DNA of 64,000 bases. It comes from Datura wrightii. Lineage: Eukaryota > Streptophyta > Magnoliopsida > Solanales > Solanaceae. Positions 11,103 to 22,799 of the stretch are shown here, in pieces (the first letter of the stretch is position 1; each line of letters opens with the position of its first letter). The position numbers and the translations under genes were made by a program. The DNA is taken from assembly GCA_035772735.1 (NCBI GenBank), contig JASDFA010000007.1:71152501-71216500 (forward strand). The letters run 5' to 3'. A model generated the notes under the pieces. That model ran no database searches, had not been told where the DNA came from, and worked only from the letters and a program-made list of their open reading frames with translations.

Positions 11103-13220
11103 TATAATATACCGAAAACCTTAAGATTAGACCCAGAAGTTGAAACGGAGAAAACTGAATTTTCTGCACCAAGTCACAAGATGAATCGCCCCATGACCCG
11201 TGGGGTGCATCACGAGTCGTGGAGTGACTCATGGGGAGGGGGTTCAGTATTGGTTGAAATTTTAGTTTTGGGGTGACCACGGATGCGACTATGAGTCGTG
11301 GTCAGCACCACGAGTCGTTATGTCAATCGTGGCCAATGGATGCTTGAAAGATGAGAAGTTCCGGTAGTGGTGGTAATAGGTTGGTCACCAAGAGTCATTG
11401 GGTACACCACGAGTCATGGTGTCCGTTGTGGTGACCCTCAGATGAAAAGAGGTCGTGTTGATCATGAAAGGCAGACGGCGAGTCGTCCCCCAGACCACGA
11501 TTCGTCTAGTCCCTTGTTGGGACTGGCAGTGTGTATTTTCCTGCGAATTTATTAAGGGTTTTTTCGTAATTCCTAAGTTACTAAGGCCTAAACTACATTG
11601 TTTTAAGATTAATTAGGATTTTTTTAAGAGGGTTTTCTCATTATAAATCACTCCTCTCCATGCATGCAAGACTAGAAAGGTTCCTAGGGGAGATCAAGGC
11701 TAAAATCCATCAATTCTCCTTCAATTTCCTTTGGGTACTCAAGGAAAAGTGTAAAATAAATTTACCTGGGTATGTGAGGCTATGAATGAGAGTTCCTTTC
11801 ACTCTCATGCCCTAAACACTTCTCAAATTCCATGGGTTTCAAATTCTAGAATTCAAGTTTTATGATCTATGAGTTTTATTCCAATTCTTGTGAGATTCTC
11901 TATGATCTATCAATGGGCCAATCCCTTTCATGTATTAAATCATGTTTTATGAACTATGGTGAGAATGTATAACTATTTTTATTATTATAAATTATAGTTT
12001 GAAATTTTAATTAAATTATGTCCAATTATGTATGTTCTTATGAAAAATCAAGTTATGATTTCATTATGATCTAGATCTAAATTAGCCCAATTATGATTTA
12101 TGCCTTATGATATGATTTCACTCAAGTACTTATCATGAATTTATGAAATATCAAGTATATACATGTTTTACAAGTATGCATGAGTTTCATGATATATGGA
12201 TTTATGATTATGGCCGACTCACAGGCCTTATTTCATGGCTACTTCACGTATTTCAAGAATGGTTATGATTATTATAATTTAACTAGCCCATGAATCTCAT
12301 GTATGTTTTCCCTATCATCACAAGAGAACTATAAATGTTTTGGAAGTAGTATTTAACACCGAGTAGACTGGGGGTCCAAGCATACCCCGAGTCTCAGAAC
12401 TACGAGCCCACATAGCCATGATGGGATCTCCCTTGAGACTATCCCATTTTGCCCGAACGGGCCTTTCATGAGTGATATCACACCTCTTTTCATGGTTCTA
12501 CCCTTGACAAGGTACGAACACCCTCCCGACTAGGGGTTTACAAGTCGTGCTCCATGTGTGCTCATGTGGAGTATGTCGGTTATTAGAATCTCCTATTGTT
12601 CCTCATGATTTATGGATTTAGTCATGTTTAGACAAGGCTTTCTCTTATGATTATGATTATGACTACTTTACGAATGTTTCGAAAACCTTGAGCGTTATGT
12701 TTATATTATGATACTTACGTTATGATCATGTTGTCCAACTCGTATGAACTCTTATGTATTTTTACTGTCCGTTTTACTTACCTTGCATAATCGGTATATT
12801 CATACTCTATGTTGTGTCGTTTCATGATACAGGTCCAAGGGATCAGTCTCAGCTGCATCTTTAGTCCTGCTTCCCTCTCAGACCTATCAAACTAGCATTG
12901 GTGAATCCTCATCCTTCGAGGACATTCAGTATCTAAAGTTGTCATGTTTCTTTCAGTTTCAAACTCATCGAGTTAGTTGGGGATGTTGTCCCATCAACTC
13001 ATCAGATATGCTAGAGGCTTTCAAACATTATGTAGAAATCAGCTTGCCATGTATGATTCTATTCTAGCTTGACTTATATGCAGACTTCCGTTATTATGTA
13101 TGTTGAACTTCTGCTTTATTATGTTGAGCTTAACATTATGTTCATGACATGGGTCAACTTGGAGCCTCTTGAGGTTTCTTGTCTCGTGTCTCGAACCAGG
13201 CCCTAGCTCGGGTCGTGACA
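11103..13220 (+). repeat. A 5' LTR
   Basis: It starts TATAATATACC, equivalent to TGTAATACCCC in the 3' LTR with the second base mutated, and ends GGTCGTGACA before the primer site. The region 11180-11510 is dense in CACGAGTCGTGG-like quasi-palindromes. Confidence 0.8.
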
Positions 13221-13224
13221 AACT

Positions 13225-13236
13225 TGGTATCAGAAT
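13225..13236 (+). other. A primer binding site (tRNA-iMet type)
   Basis: TGGTATCAGAAT differs from the usual TGGTATCAGAGC in the last two bases. It lies 4 bases after the LTR. Confidence 0.75.
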
Positions 13237-13429
13237 ATTAGATGTTGAAGTGTGCTAGGGTATCTGAAAACCGCGTTAAGTAAAGTGTTTTTCATGGGTA
13301 TGAAGCACGCCACACTTATGACAAAAAGTCTACGACATGTTTACTAAATGTTCCCTTCTTTCATGATCAATGTCATGCGATGAATGGTATATCTATCCTT
13401 CAAACTTATGCTATAAACATTACAGAATC

Positions 13430-14520
13430 ATGCCTCCTCGCCGATCTAACGGAAGAAGAAAGGGGAACGGAAATGGCCACAAGAATGGCAATGGAGATGG
13501 GCACCAGCAGGCCTCACCAGCCCATGAGGAGAATGTATCCGAGCCGGTTGCCCATGTTGAGTTCAGGGCAGCCATACAGATGTTAGCCCAAGCCTAGACC
13601 GCCCAAGTCAATCAGTAGGCAGTAGCACATGTCCCTCAGAACGGGAATGCGGCGGCGGCAAGAGTTAGGGATTTTTTGAGGATGAGCCCTCTGGAGTTTC
13701 TTGAGTCAAAGGTAGACGAGGATCCACATGAGTTTATTGATGAGATTATAAAGATCACCCAAATCATGGGGGTGACTAGAGAGGAGTGCACCGATTTAGC
13801 CTCATATCAGTTAAAAGGGGTTTCGCACATCTGGTTTAAGCAATGGAAAGATAGTAGGGTAGTTGGAGAAGGCCCTATTGGTTGGGAGGAGCTTCATGTT
13901 ACATTTATGGATCGGTTCTTCCCTCATGAGATGAGAGATATTAAATTAGCGGAGTTTATTAACCTAAAGCAGGGTAACATGACCGTCCAAGAGTATGCTT
14001 TAGAGTTCACTCGGCTGTCCACGTATGCACCAGAGCTAGTGGCTGATCAGAGAGCTCGGGTGAGCAGGTTTGTTCATGGAGTGGCAGACTACCTAGATAA
14101 GGATTGTAGGATTGCCATGCTTCATCAAGATATTGATTTTCCTCAGATGGTTTTGCATGCCCATTAGATGGAGGCACTGCATCTATGAGAGAGAGAGAGA
14201 CCAATAGGGCCAAGATAGACAGTGTTGGGTTCACTCAGCAGAGACCAGGTGGTGGTCACCGCCTTCAGTTCCAACAAAGGTCGTTAGCCCCATCAAAATC
14301 ATAAGCTAGTGTCCCATCCAGACTCAGATGGTATCATAGAGGTAGAGCGTCAGGCTTTAGGGGACAGGAAAGCACCGCGGGAGATCGCATTTTCCTAGCT
14401 TGTACATAGTGTGGCAAGATCACACAGAGAGGTGTTTAGTTAGCTCAAATGCTTGTTTCAGGTGTGGAAAACTCGGACACAGACTCAGGGATTGCCTTCA
14501 GCTAAACTAGGTGATGGTGG
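13430..14520 (+). pseudogene. A gag (capsid and zinc knuckle)
   Basis: The ATG at 13430 starts MPPRRSNGRRKG, a basic N-terminus. In-frame stops follow at about 13595 and 13616. The conserved capsid part (13676-14167) includes DPHEFIDEIIKITQIMG and NLKQGNMTVQEYALEFTRLS, the signature of the retrotransposon gag domain. An intact CCHC knuckle, CFRCGKLGHRLRDC, lies at about 14450-14495 in another frame. Gag would form the cytoplasmic particle and bind RNA, but this copy cannot encode the full protein. Confidence 0.8.
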
Positions 14521-14639
14521 ATCCCATATCCCAGCCGCTATTTCAGCGGCTCCAGCAGAGTGCTTCTACTAGCTCAACTAGCGGCCAGCACAAGAACGGG
14601 TTTTATGCACCCTCGCCATGACAGGAGCAGGAAATTTCG

Positions 14640-16676
14640 CTCGATTTGGTGACTGGTATGTTACGAGTATTCCACCTTGATGTATATGAATTATTAGATA
14701 CAAGAGCTACCTTTTCTTTTATGACGCCCTATGTTGCTAGTAGTTTTGGATCAGTCCAGAAATCTTATCAGAACCCTTCTCAGTCTCTACTCTAGTTGGT
14801 AATTCAGTTATAGCTAGATGGGTGTATAGAATTTTCCCTGTCACAGTCCTTCAGAAAGTCACCTCAGTAGATTTAGTAGAGTTATCCATGACCGATTTTG
14901 ATGTTATCCTCGGCATGGATTGGTTATATGCATGTTATGCCTCGATCAATTGTAGAACCCGTGCAGTAGAGTTCAGATTTCCAGGTGAGCTAGTCTTAGA
15001 ATGGAAGTGTAGTTCAGTTGTGCCTGTAGGTCGCTTCATTTCCTATCTTGAGGCGAGAAAGATGATTTCTAAGGATTTCATGTATCATCTAGTTAGGGTT
15101 AAGGATGCTACATCCGAAACCCCAACTATCCAGTCAGTCCCTGTAGTGTGTGAGTACCCAAAAGTGTTCCCAGATGATCTGCCAGGAATCTCTCCCCAAC
15201 AAGAGATTGATTTTTGTATTGACCTTCTTCCCGATACGCAGCCTATATCTATTTCTCCTTACATGATGGCTCCATTTGAGTTAAAGGAGTTGAAGGAGTA
15301 GTTGAAAAACCTTTTAGACAAGGGTTTCATAAGACTAAGCAAATCCCAATGGGGTGCACCAATTCTCTTTGTCTGTAAGAAGGATGGTTCCCTTCGGATG
15401 TGCATTGATTATCGGCAATTGAACAAAGTTACTATCAAGAACAGGTATCCTCACACCAGGATTGATGATTTTTTTGACTAGCTTTATGGTGCTAAGTGCA
15501 TTTCAAAGATAGACCTCAGGTCCAGATACCATTAGCTCAGGGTTAGGGAGTGTGACATCCCGAAGACAGCCTTCAGGATTAGGTATGGTCACTATGAGTT
15601 TATAGTTATGTCTTTTGGACTAATGAATGCTCCTGCAGCTTTTATGGATTTGGTGAACAGGGTGTTCAAGTCATACTTGGATTTGTTCGTGATTGTGTTC
15701 ATAGATGATATTCTCATTTATTTTCAGAGCGAGGAGAGCATGCTCATTCGAGGGTGTGCTACAAACTCTCACAGATCGCCAATACATGTTAAGTTTAGCA
15801 AATGCAAGTTTTGGTTGAATTCAGTGGCCTTTTTAGGTCATGTGGTGTCAAGTGAGGGTGTACAGGTGGACTCTCAAAAGATAGAAGTAGTGAAGAATTG
15901 GCCTAGACAGGTGAATCCTTTGGATATCAAGAGTTTCTTGGGTTTAGCTGGTTATTCTCGAAGATTTGTTGAGGGTTTTTCATCCATTGGAACCTCGTTG
16001 ACTAAGTTGGCCTAGAAGAAAGTGAAGTTTCAATGGTCAGAAGCTTGTGAGAAGAGCATCCAAGAGTTGAAGACTCGACTCTCCTCAGCACCAGTGTTGA
16101 CCCTAACCAAGGGTATCAATGGGTTTGTGATATATTGCAATGACAGCCTTGGTTGTGTACTGATGCATCATGGTAAGGTTATAGCATATGCGTCCAGGCA
16201 GCTGAAGGTCCATGAAAAGAACTACCTGACTCATGATCTCGAATTGGTGGTGGTAGTATTTTCCTTGAAAATTTGGAGACACTATATGTACGGGGTCCAT
16301 ATGGATGTGTTTATGAACCACAAAAGCCTACAGTACGTGTTCACCCAAAAGGATTTGAATCTACGTCAAGGAAGGTGGTTGGAGCTATTGAAGGACTATG
16401 AAGTGAGTGTCCTTTAACATCCAGGCAAGGCTAATGTGGTGGCATACACTCTTAGCAGGATTTCCATGGAGAGTGTATCTCATGTAGATAAGGAGAGGAA
16501 AGACTTGGTAAAGGATGTGCATCGACTTGTACGACTAGGAGTTCATCTTCTTGATTCAGTGGATGGTGGTGTCGTCATTCAGAATGGATCAGAATCATCT
16601 TTGTTGACCAATGTTAAGGCTAGACAAGACGAGGATCCTACTTTGGTGAAGCTGAAAGAAGAGGCTCAGAATTAGA
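14640..16676 (+). pseudogene. A protease, reverse transcriptase and RNase H
   Basis: The protease has LLDTRATFSF (about 14690), where the active-site Gly after Asp-Thr is Arg, and later DVILGMDWL. RT motifs are VCKKDGSLRMCIDYRQLNK (about 15370-15425), MSFGLMNAPAAF (15608) and FIDDILIY (about 15700), so the catalytic Asp pair survives. RNase H covers about 16090-16420 with VIYCNDSLG, HDLELVVVVF and HKSLQYVFTQ. In-frame stops include 15301, about 15479, about 15532, 16015, 16417 and 16674, mostly TAG or TAA where relatives have Gln. Confidence 0.85.
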
Positions 16677-16689
16677 AGGTCGAGGTTTT

Positions 16690-17990
16690 CTCCCAAGGGG
16701 GAGATAGTGTGCTCCGATATCAGGGTTGTTCGTGTTTATCGGATGTTGCATGAAGCTCATGGTTCCAAATACTCTATACGTCCAAGTGCCACCAAGATGT
16801 ACCGTGATCTACGGGAAGTCTATTGGTGGAGTGGTATAAAGAAGGACATAGCAAAAATTGTGGCTAAGTGTTTAAATTGTCAACAGGTGAAGGTTGAGCA
16901 TAAAGACCTAGAGGTGTACTTCAAGAAATTAGTATCCCTACTTGGAAGTGGGAGGAGATCCATATCGACTTCGATCACAGGGTTGCCTCGCACTTGCCGA
17001 CGGTATGACTATATTTTGGTGGTGGTGGACAGGTTGACTAAGGCAGCTCACTTCTTACTTGTCAAAACTACCGATTCAACGGAGGATTATGCTAAGTTGT
17101 ACATTCGTGAGTTAGTTCGGTTGCATGGAGTGCCATTTTCCATCATATCAGATAGAGGTACTCAGTTTACCTACCAATTTTGGAGATTGTTTTAAAAAGG
17201 ACTTGGTACTCGGGTCAAGCTTAGCACAACATTTCACCCGCAGACAAATGGTCACGCCAAGTAGACCATTCAGACTCTTAAGGATATGTTGAGGGCGTGG
17301 GTGATCCATTTCAAGGGTAGTTGGGATACCCATTTGCCTCTCATTGAGTTTGTGTATTATAACAGCTACTATTCCAACATTCAGATGGCTCCATTTGAGG
17401 CTCTTTATAGGCGAAGGTGTAGATCACCTATTGGTTGATTTGAGGTCAGTGAGGCTACGTTGATAGGACCAGATTCAGTCATGAGTCTATGGAGAAAGTT
17501 CAGCTTATAAGGGAAAGGTTAAAAATAGCTCAGAGCCGTCAAAAGTCCTATGCGGATGTGAGGATGAGGAACTTGAGTTGATGATTGGGTGTTTCTAAAG
17601 GTGACTCCCATGAAAGGAGTGATGAGGTTCGGAAATAAAGGGAAACTCAGTTCCACGATATGTTGGTCCAAATCGTATTATCAAACGGGTTTTCAAGGTA
17701 GCATATGAGTTAGAGTTACCCTCAAAACTAGCTTCAGTTCATCCAGTTTTCCATGTATCGCTCTTAAAGAAGTGCTTGGGTGACCCAGCTCTAGTTGTTC
17801 CAGTGGAGAGCGTAGGTGTGAAGGGCATCCTTAGTTATGAGGAGGTTCTGGTGGAAATATTGATCGTCATGTTCGAAATCTAAGAAACAAAGAAGTAGCT
17901 TCAGTCAAGGTTTTATGGAGTAATTAACATGTTGAGGGAGCTACATGGGAAGCCGAAGCAGATGTGATTGCTAATACCCACATCTATTCC
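16690..17990 (+). pseudogene. A integrase with chromodomain-like tail
   Basis: The zinc-binding region has YSIRPSATKMYRDLREVYWW and CLNCQQVKVEH. The core shows the catalytic Asp in LVVVDRLTKAAHFL (about 17020), Asp in SIISDRGTQFT (about 17145) and Glu in LPLIEFVYYNSYYS (about 17340). Stops or frame changes occur at about 17193, 17262, 17437 and after 17500. The C-terminus (about 17900-17990) matches the tail VKVLWRN...EEMTWEAE of F. From 17991 to 18240 there is only noncoding sequence before the polypurine tract. Confidence 0.8.
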
Positions 17991-18242
17991 CTGTCGGCTC
18001 AATTTCAGCTTGAGGTATCAATTTCCTCCATAGTACTCTATTTAGTTTCATGTTTAACTCATGTGCCCTAGTTTCTTTCATGTCAATGAAGGTACGTGTG
18101 ATTCAGGAACTCAGTTCAATCATGTAGTTCAAATCGGAGTCAGTCACTCCGTCAGTTTTCAACATGTATGTTCAGTATTTGAGTATGATGATTGACTTTC
18201 TCTCCTTTTCATTATGGTTTTCAACATTCGAGGGAATTTCCC

Positions 18243-18255
18243 AAGGGGGAGATAT
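18243..18255 (+). other. A polypurine tract
   Basis: AAGGGGGAGATAT lies directly before the 3' LTR, the normal site of plus-strand priming. Confidence 0.75.
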
Positions 18256-20356
18256 TGTAATACCCCAAAAATCCTAATATTAAACTCGATAGTTGAAACG
18301 GAGAAAACTGAATTTTCTGCACCAGGTCACAAGATGAGTCGTCCCATGACCCATGGGGTGCACCATTAGTCATAGAGTGACTCTTAGAGAGGGGGTTCAG
18401 TCTTGGTTGAAATTTTAGTTTCAGGGTGACAACGGATGTGACCATGAGTCGTGGTCAGCACCACGACTCGTTATGTCAGCCCATGGCCGAGGGATGATTG
18501 AAAGATGAGAAGTTCTGGTAGTGGTTGTAACAGGTTGGTCACCACGAGTCATGGTGACCCTCAGATGAAAAATGGCAGTGTTAATAACGAAAGGCAGAAG
18601 ACAAGTCGTCCCCCAGACCACAATTCGTTTAGTCCCTCATTGGGACTAGCAGTGTGTATTTTTCTACGAATTTATTAAGGGCTTTTCCATAATTTCTAAG
18701 TTCCTAAGGCCTAAACTACGTCATTTTAAGATTAGTTAGGATTTTTTAAAGATGGTTTAGCTCATTCTAAATCACTCCCATGCAAGCAACACTAGAAGGT
18801 TCCTAGGGGTGATCAAGGCTAAAATCCATCAATTCTCCTTCAATTTCCTTTTGGTACTCAAGGAAACCCAGGTATGTGAGGCTATGAATGAGAGTTCCTT
18901 TCACTCTCATTCCCTAAACTCTTCTCAAATTCCATGGTTTTCAAATTCTAGAATTCAAGTTTCATGATCTATGAGGTTTATTCCAATTCTTGTGAAATTC
19001 TCTATGATCTATCGATGGGTCAATCCCTTTCATGTATTAAATTATGTTTTATGATCTATGGGCATAATTTATAAATATTTTAATTATTAAATTATAGTTT
19101 CAAATTTTAATTAAATTATTCCCAATTATGTATGTTCTTTTGAAAAATCAAGTTATGATTTCATTATGATCTTGATCTAAATTAGGCCAATTATGATTTA
19201 TGCCTTATGATATGATTTCTCTCAAGTACTTATCATGGATTTATGAAATATCAAGTATATACATGTTTTACAAGTATGCATGATTTTCATGATATATGGA
19301 TTTATGATTATGGCCGACTCACAAGCCTTATTTCATGGCTACTTCACGTATTTCAAGAATGGTTATGATTATTATAATTTAACCAGCCCATGAATCTCAT
19401 GTATGTTTTCCCTATCATCACATGAGAACTATATATGTTTTGGAAGTAGTATTTAACACCGAGTAGACCGGGGGTCCAAGCATACCCCGAGTCTTAGAAC
19501 TACGCGCCAACATGGCCATGATGGACCTCCCTTGAGACTGCTCCTTTTTGCTTGAATAGGCCTTTCATGAGTGATATCACGCCTCTTTTCATGGTTATAC
19601 CCTTGGCAAGGTACGAACCCCCTCCTGACTATGGGTTTATAGGTCGGGATCCATGTGTGCTCATATGGAGTATGTCGGTTATAAGAATCTCCCATTGTTC
19701 CTCATGATTTATGCATGGTTATGTTATGTTATCTTGGCTCAAGTAATGTTTAGAAAAGGTTTTCTCTTATAATTATAATTATGATTTATTTGTGAATGTT
19801 TTGAAAACCTTGAGCCCTTACGTTTACATCATGCTACTTACGTTATGATCATGTTGTCCTACTCTTATGAACTCTTATGTATTTTTATAGTTCGTTTTAC
19901 TTACCTTGCATATTCGGTACATTCCAAGTACTAAACACATACTCTATGTTGTATCATTTCATGATACAGGTCAGGGATCAGTCTCAGCCGCATCTTTAGT
20001 CCTGCTTCCCTCTCAGACTTGTCCAGCTAGTATTGGTGAGTCCTCATCCTTCGAGGACATTCAGTATTTGTAGTTGTTATGTTTCTTTTAGTTTCAGACT
20101 TGTCGAGTTAGTTGGGGATTTTGTCTCATCAACTCATCAGATATGTTAGAGGCTTTCAGACATTATGTAGAAATCAGCTTGTCATGTATGATTCTATTCT
20201 GGTTTGATTTATATGCAAACTTCCATTATTATATAAGTTGAACTTCCGCTTTATTATGTTGAGCTTAGACGTTATGTTCATGCCATGGGTCGACTTGGAG
20301 CCTCTCGGGGTTTCTTATCCCGTGTCTCGATCCGGGCCGTAGCTCGGGTCGTGACA
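18256..20356 (+). repeat. A 3' LTR
   Basis: It starts TGTAATACCCC and ends GGTCGTGACA, and aligns along its length with 11103-13220. The following AAACC (20357-20361) matches the five bases before the 5' LTR. Confidence 0.85.
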
Positions 20357-21380
20357 AAACCCCATGTTTCAAGTATGATTATGAGCACTATGTATGTTTT
20401 GGGAGTAGTATTTTACACCTAGTAGGCTAGGGTTTAGCACACCCAGGTCTCAGAAATACGTGCCATCATAGGATAAGGGGTCTTCACAAGTAGAGAGTGT
20501 CTCCCTCACCAGTTGAGAGTGTCACCCTTACTCTAATTGGCTCATGAGTGATATCACACCTTCATAGTTTATATTCTTAGCAAGGTATAGACACCCTCTC
20601 AACTAGGTGTGCAGGTTGGCCTCCATGAGGCTCACTTGGAGTATGTCGATTATAAAAATCTCCCACTATTCCACATGTTCCATGTTTCTTCATGTTCATA
20701 CTTTATAATGCCATGATTTATAGTATTTTTTATCCATTGATTACTTTATGAGTTTTATTTATGATTTCAAACATGTTAAGCTTTATGATTTTGTTTTGAA
20801 AACCTATGTTCGTTATACTACAATTTATGAATAAAATCTCATGTTTATGGGTATATCACGATCATGACATTTTAGCATGTTTTCCTTACTTTGATATTTT
20901 ACATATCCTCCATACTCAGTACATTCAAAGTACTGATTGCATATTTTTTAGACTATATCATCTCATGATATAGGTTCAAGTGTTCAGTCTTAGAGCCGCT
21001 GCTTGATTCGATCTTGTCCCAAATTTAGCTTAGTTTTGGTGAGTCCTCATCATTCAAGGATGACAGTTTTGTCTTATGTCTTCTTTTTGTAATTTTAATT
21101 AAAAGTTTAGTAGAGCTAGTTGGGGAATTGTCCTTTCAGCTCTTTTTATGTTTAGAGGCTTTTCAGATTATGATGTTTAGATGTTCAGTGGTTTAACCTG
21201 TTGTTGCAGTTTTACGTTTTATGAGATCTTATACATTTGTTGTTTATATCATATCTCTTGATTTACTTCTGCCTAGTTGTATTCTTATGCTTATGATATG
21301 CATATACCATGGGTTATCTTAAAGTCATTCGTGATTCTAAGTCCTGTGTCGCATCCAAGGTCTATGCTCAAGTCATGACA
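20357..21380 (+). repeat. B left LTR, second half
   Basis: It resumes at AAACCCCATG and aligns with about 37934-38963 of the right LTR. It ends AAGTCATGACA. The first five bases double as A's right target-site copy. Confidence 0.75.
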
Positions 21381-21384
21381 AACT

Positions 21385-21396
21385 TGGTATCAGAGC
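21385..21396 (+). other. B primer binding site (tRNA-iMet)
   Basis: TGGTATCAGAGC is a perfect 12-base match to the usual plant Ty3/gypsy primer site, 4 bases after the LTR. Confidence 0.85.
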
Positions 21397-21479
21397 ATCA
21401 GATTTAGGAGTGTCCTAGGGTGTCTGGAAGTCGCGTTAAGTAGTGTCTTTTACATGGGTATGAAGAGTGGCACACTTAC

Positions 21480-22660
21480 GAGGAATAAGCTATGAGACAT
21501 TTTAGGAAACTCTTCCCTTATTTCATATTCTATATTTTGCAAAGTCCAACTCTCCTTACTCTTCTAACTCGTGCTATATGCGTTTATAAAAAATATCTCC
21601 CGAAGAGCCAACAGAAGAAGAAATGGCAATGTCATGGTAATGAGAACCAGCTAGCCCCACCAACTCTAGCAGAACCTTTAAATGAGCAAGTAACTCATGA
21701 GGAGTTTAGGGATGCCTTCTAGATGTTGGCATAGGTCATGAGGGCTCGGGTCAACCAGTAGGCGGTTACACCTACGAACCCTAATGGGAGTGTTGTAGTA
21801 GCTAGGGTGCGAGACTTCACTTGGATGAACCCGCTGAAGTTTCATGGTTTCAAGGTGGACGAGGATCCTCAAGAGTTCATTGATGAGATCTAAAAGATCA
21901 CCCAAATTATGGGTATCACCGCAGAGAAGAGTGCGGATTTGGCTTCCTATAAACTTAAGGAGTAGCTCATATATGGTACAAGTAGTTGAAGGAAGGTCAT
22001 AGGGCAAGCACAACTCCTATTGATTAGGATGAGTTCATGACAGCCTTCTTGGACCGATTCATTCTCTGAGAGATGAAATAAGCAAAGGTTGCAGAGTTCA
22101 TCAACCCCTAACGCAGAAGAATATGATAGTCCAAGAGTATGTCTTGAAGTTTTCCAACTGTCCAAGTATGCTACGGAGATGATTACTGAGCTTAAGCCTC
22201 GAATGATAAAGTTTGTAGTAAGAGTCTTAGATTTATAGATTAACAGGGTAGGACCGCTATGCTTATCAGCGATATGGGTATCTCTCAACTCATGATTCAT
22301 GCCCAGCAAATTGAGGAGGAAAAGTTGAAGGAGAAGGGGAGGGAGACTAAGAGGGCTAGAATAGGGAACCTTGAGTACTCTCAGCAAAGGAAGGGAGATG
22401 GACACCATTCACAGTCCCACCAGAGGCCATCAGCCTCAGCTCTATCGCCAGCTAGTGTCCCATCAAGGACTAGAGGTGATCAGAGGGGTAAAGCACTAGG
22501 CTTTAAGACTCAAGGGAGAATGTTAGGAGGAAACACATTCCCAGCTTGCAAGAAGTGTGGTTGGAACCATCCTATAGAGTGTTTGGTTGGCTTGGATACT
22601 TGTTTCGGGTATGGTAAGCTCGATCACAAAGTTAGAGATTGTCCTTTAGCCAGATAGGGT
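21480..22660 (+). pseudogene. B gag
   Basis: It has the same layout as A's gag but is badly degraded, with stops near 21720, 21760 and 21891 and a frame change near 22100. The capsid core is recognisable (DPQEFIDEI, KITQIMGI at about 21860-21920). The C-terminal frame 22259-22657 contains PACKKCGWNHPIEC and CFGYGKLDHKVRDC, a CCHC knuckle whose second Cys is Tyr. Confidence 0.75.
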
Positions 22661-22799
22661 AATAGTGAAGGTCATGCCCAAGCTACCTCTTTAGTAGCTC
22701 TAGCAGCTCCCCATCCCAGTAGGGCACATCATCTAGTGTAGGTTGCGGAAAACTCCAAAACCATTTCTATGAACTTTTATCACGTTAGAAGATGGAGAG

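Larger units (their letters stand above)
11103..20356 (+). mobile_element. A: chromovirus-like element with both LTRs
   Basis: LTRs at 11103-13220 and 18256-20356 flank a tRNA-iMet primer site, gag, protease, RT, RNase H, integrase and polypurine tract in the normal Ty3/gypsy order. The flanking 5-mers match (AAACC). The LTRs differ by roughly 10% in a sampled 200 bp, so it is an old insertion, and all ORFs are broken. Confidence 0.85.

Noticed and set aside
11103..11112. A's 5' LTR judged to lack a proper TG end
   Set aside because: Alignment with the 3' LTR shows TATAAT for TGTAAT, a single G-to-A change, and the flanking AAACC supports this edge.
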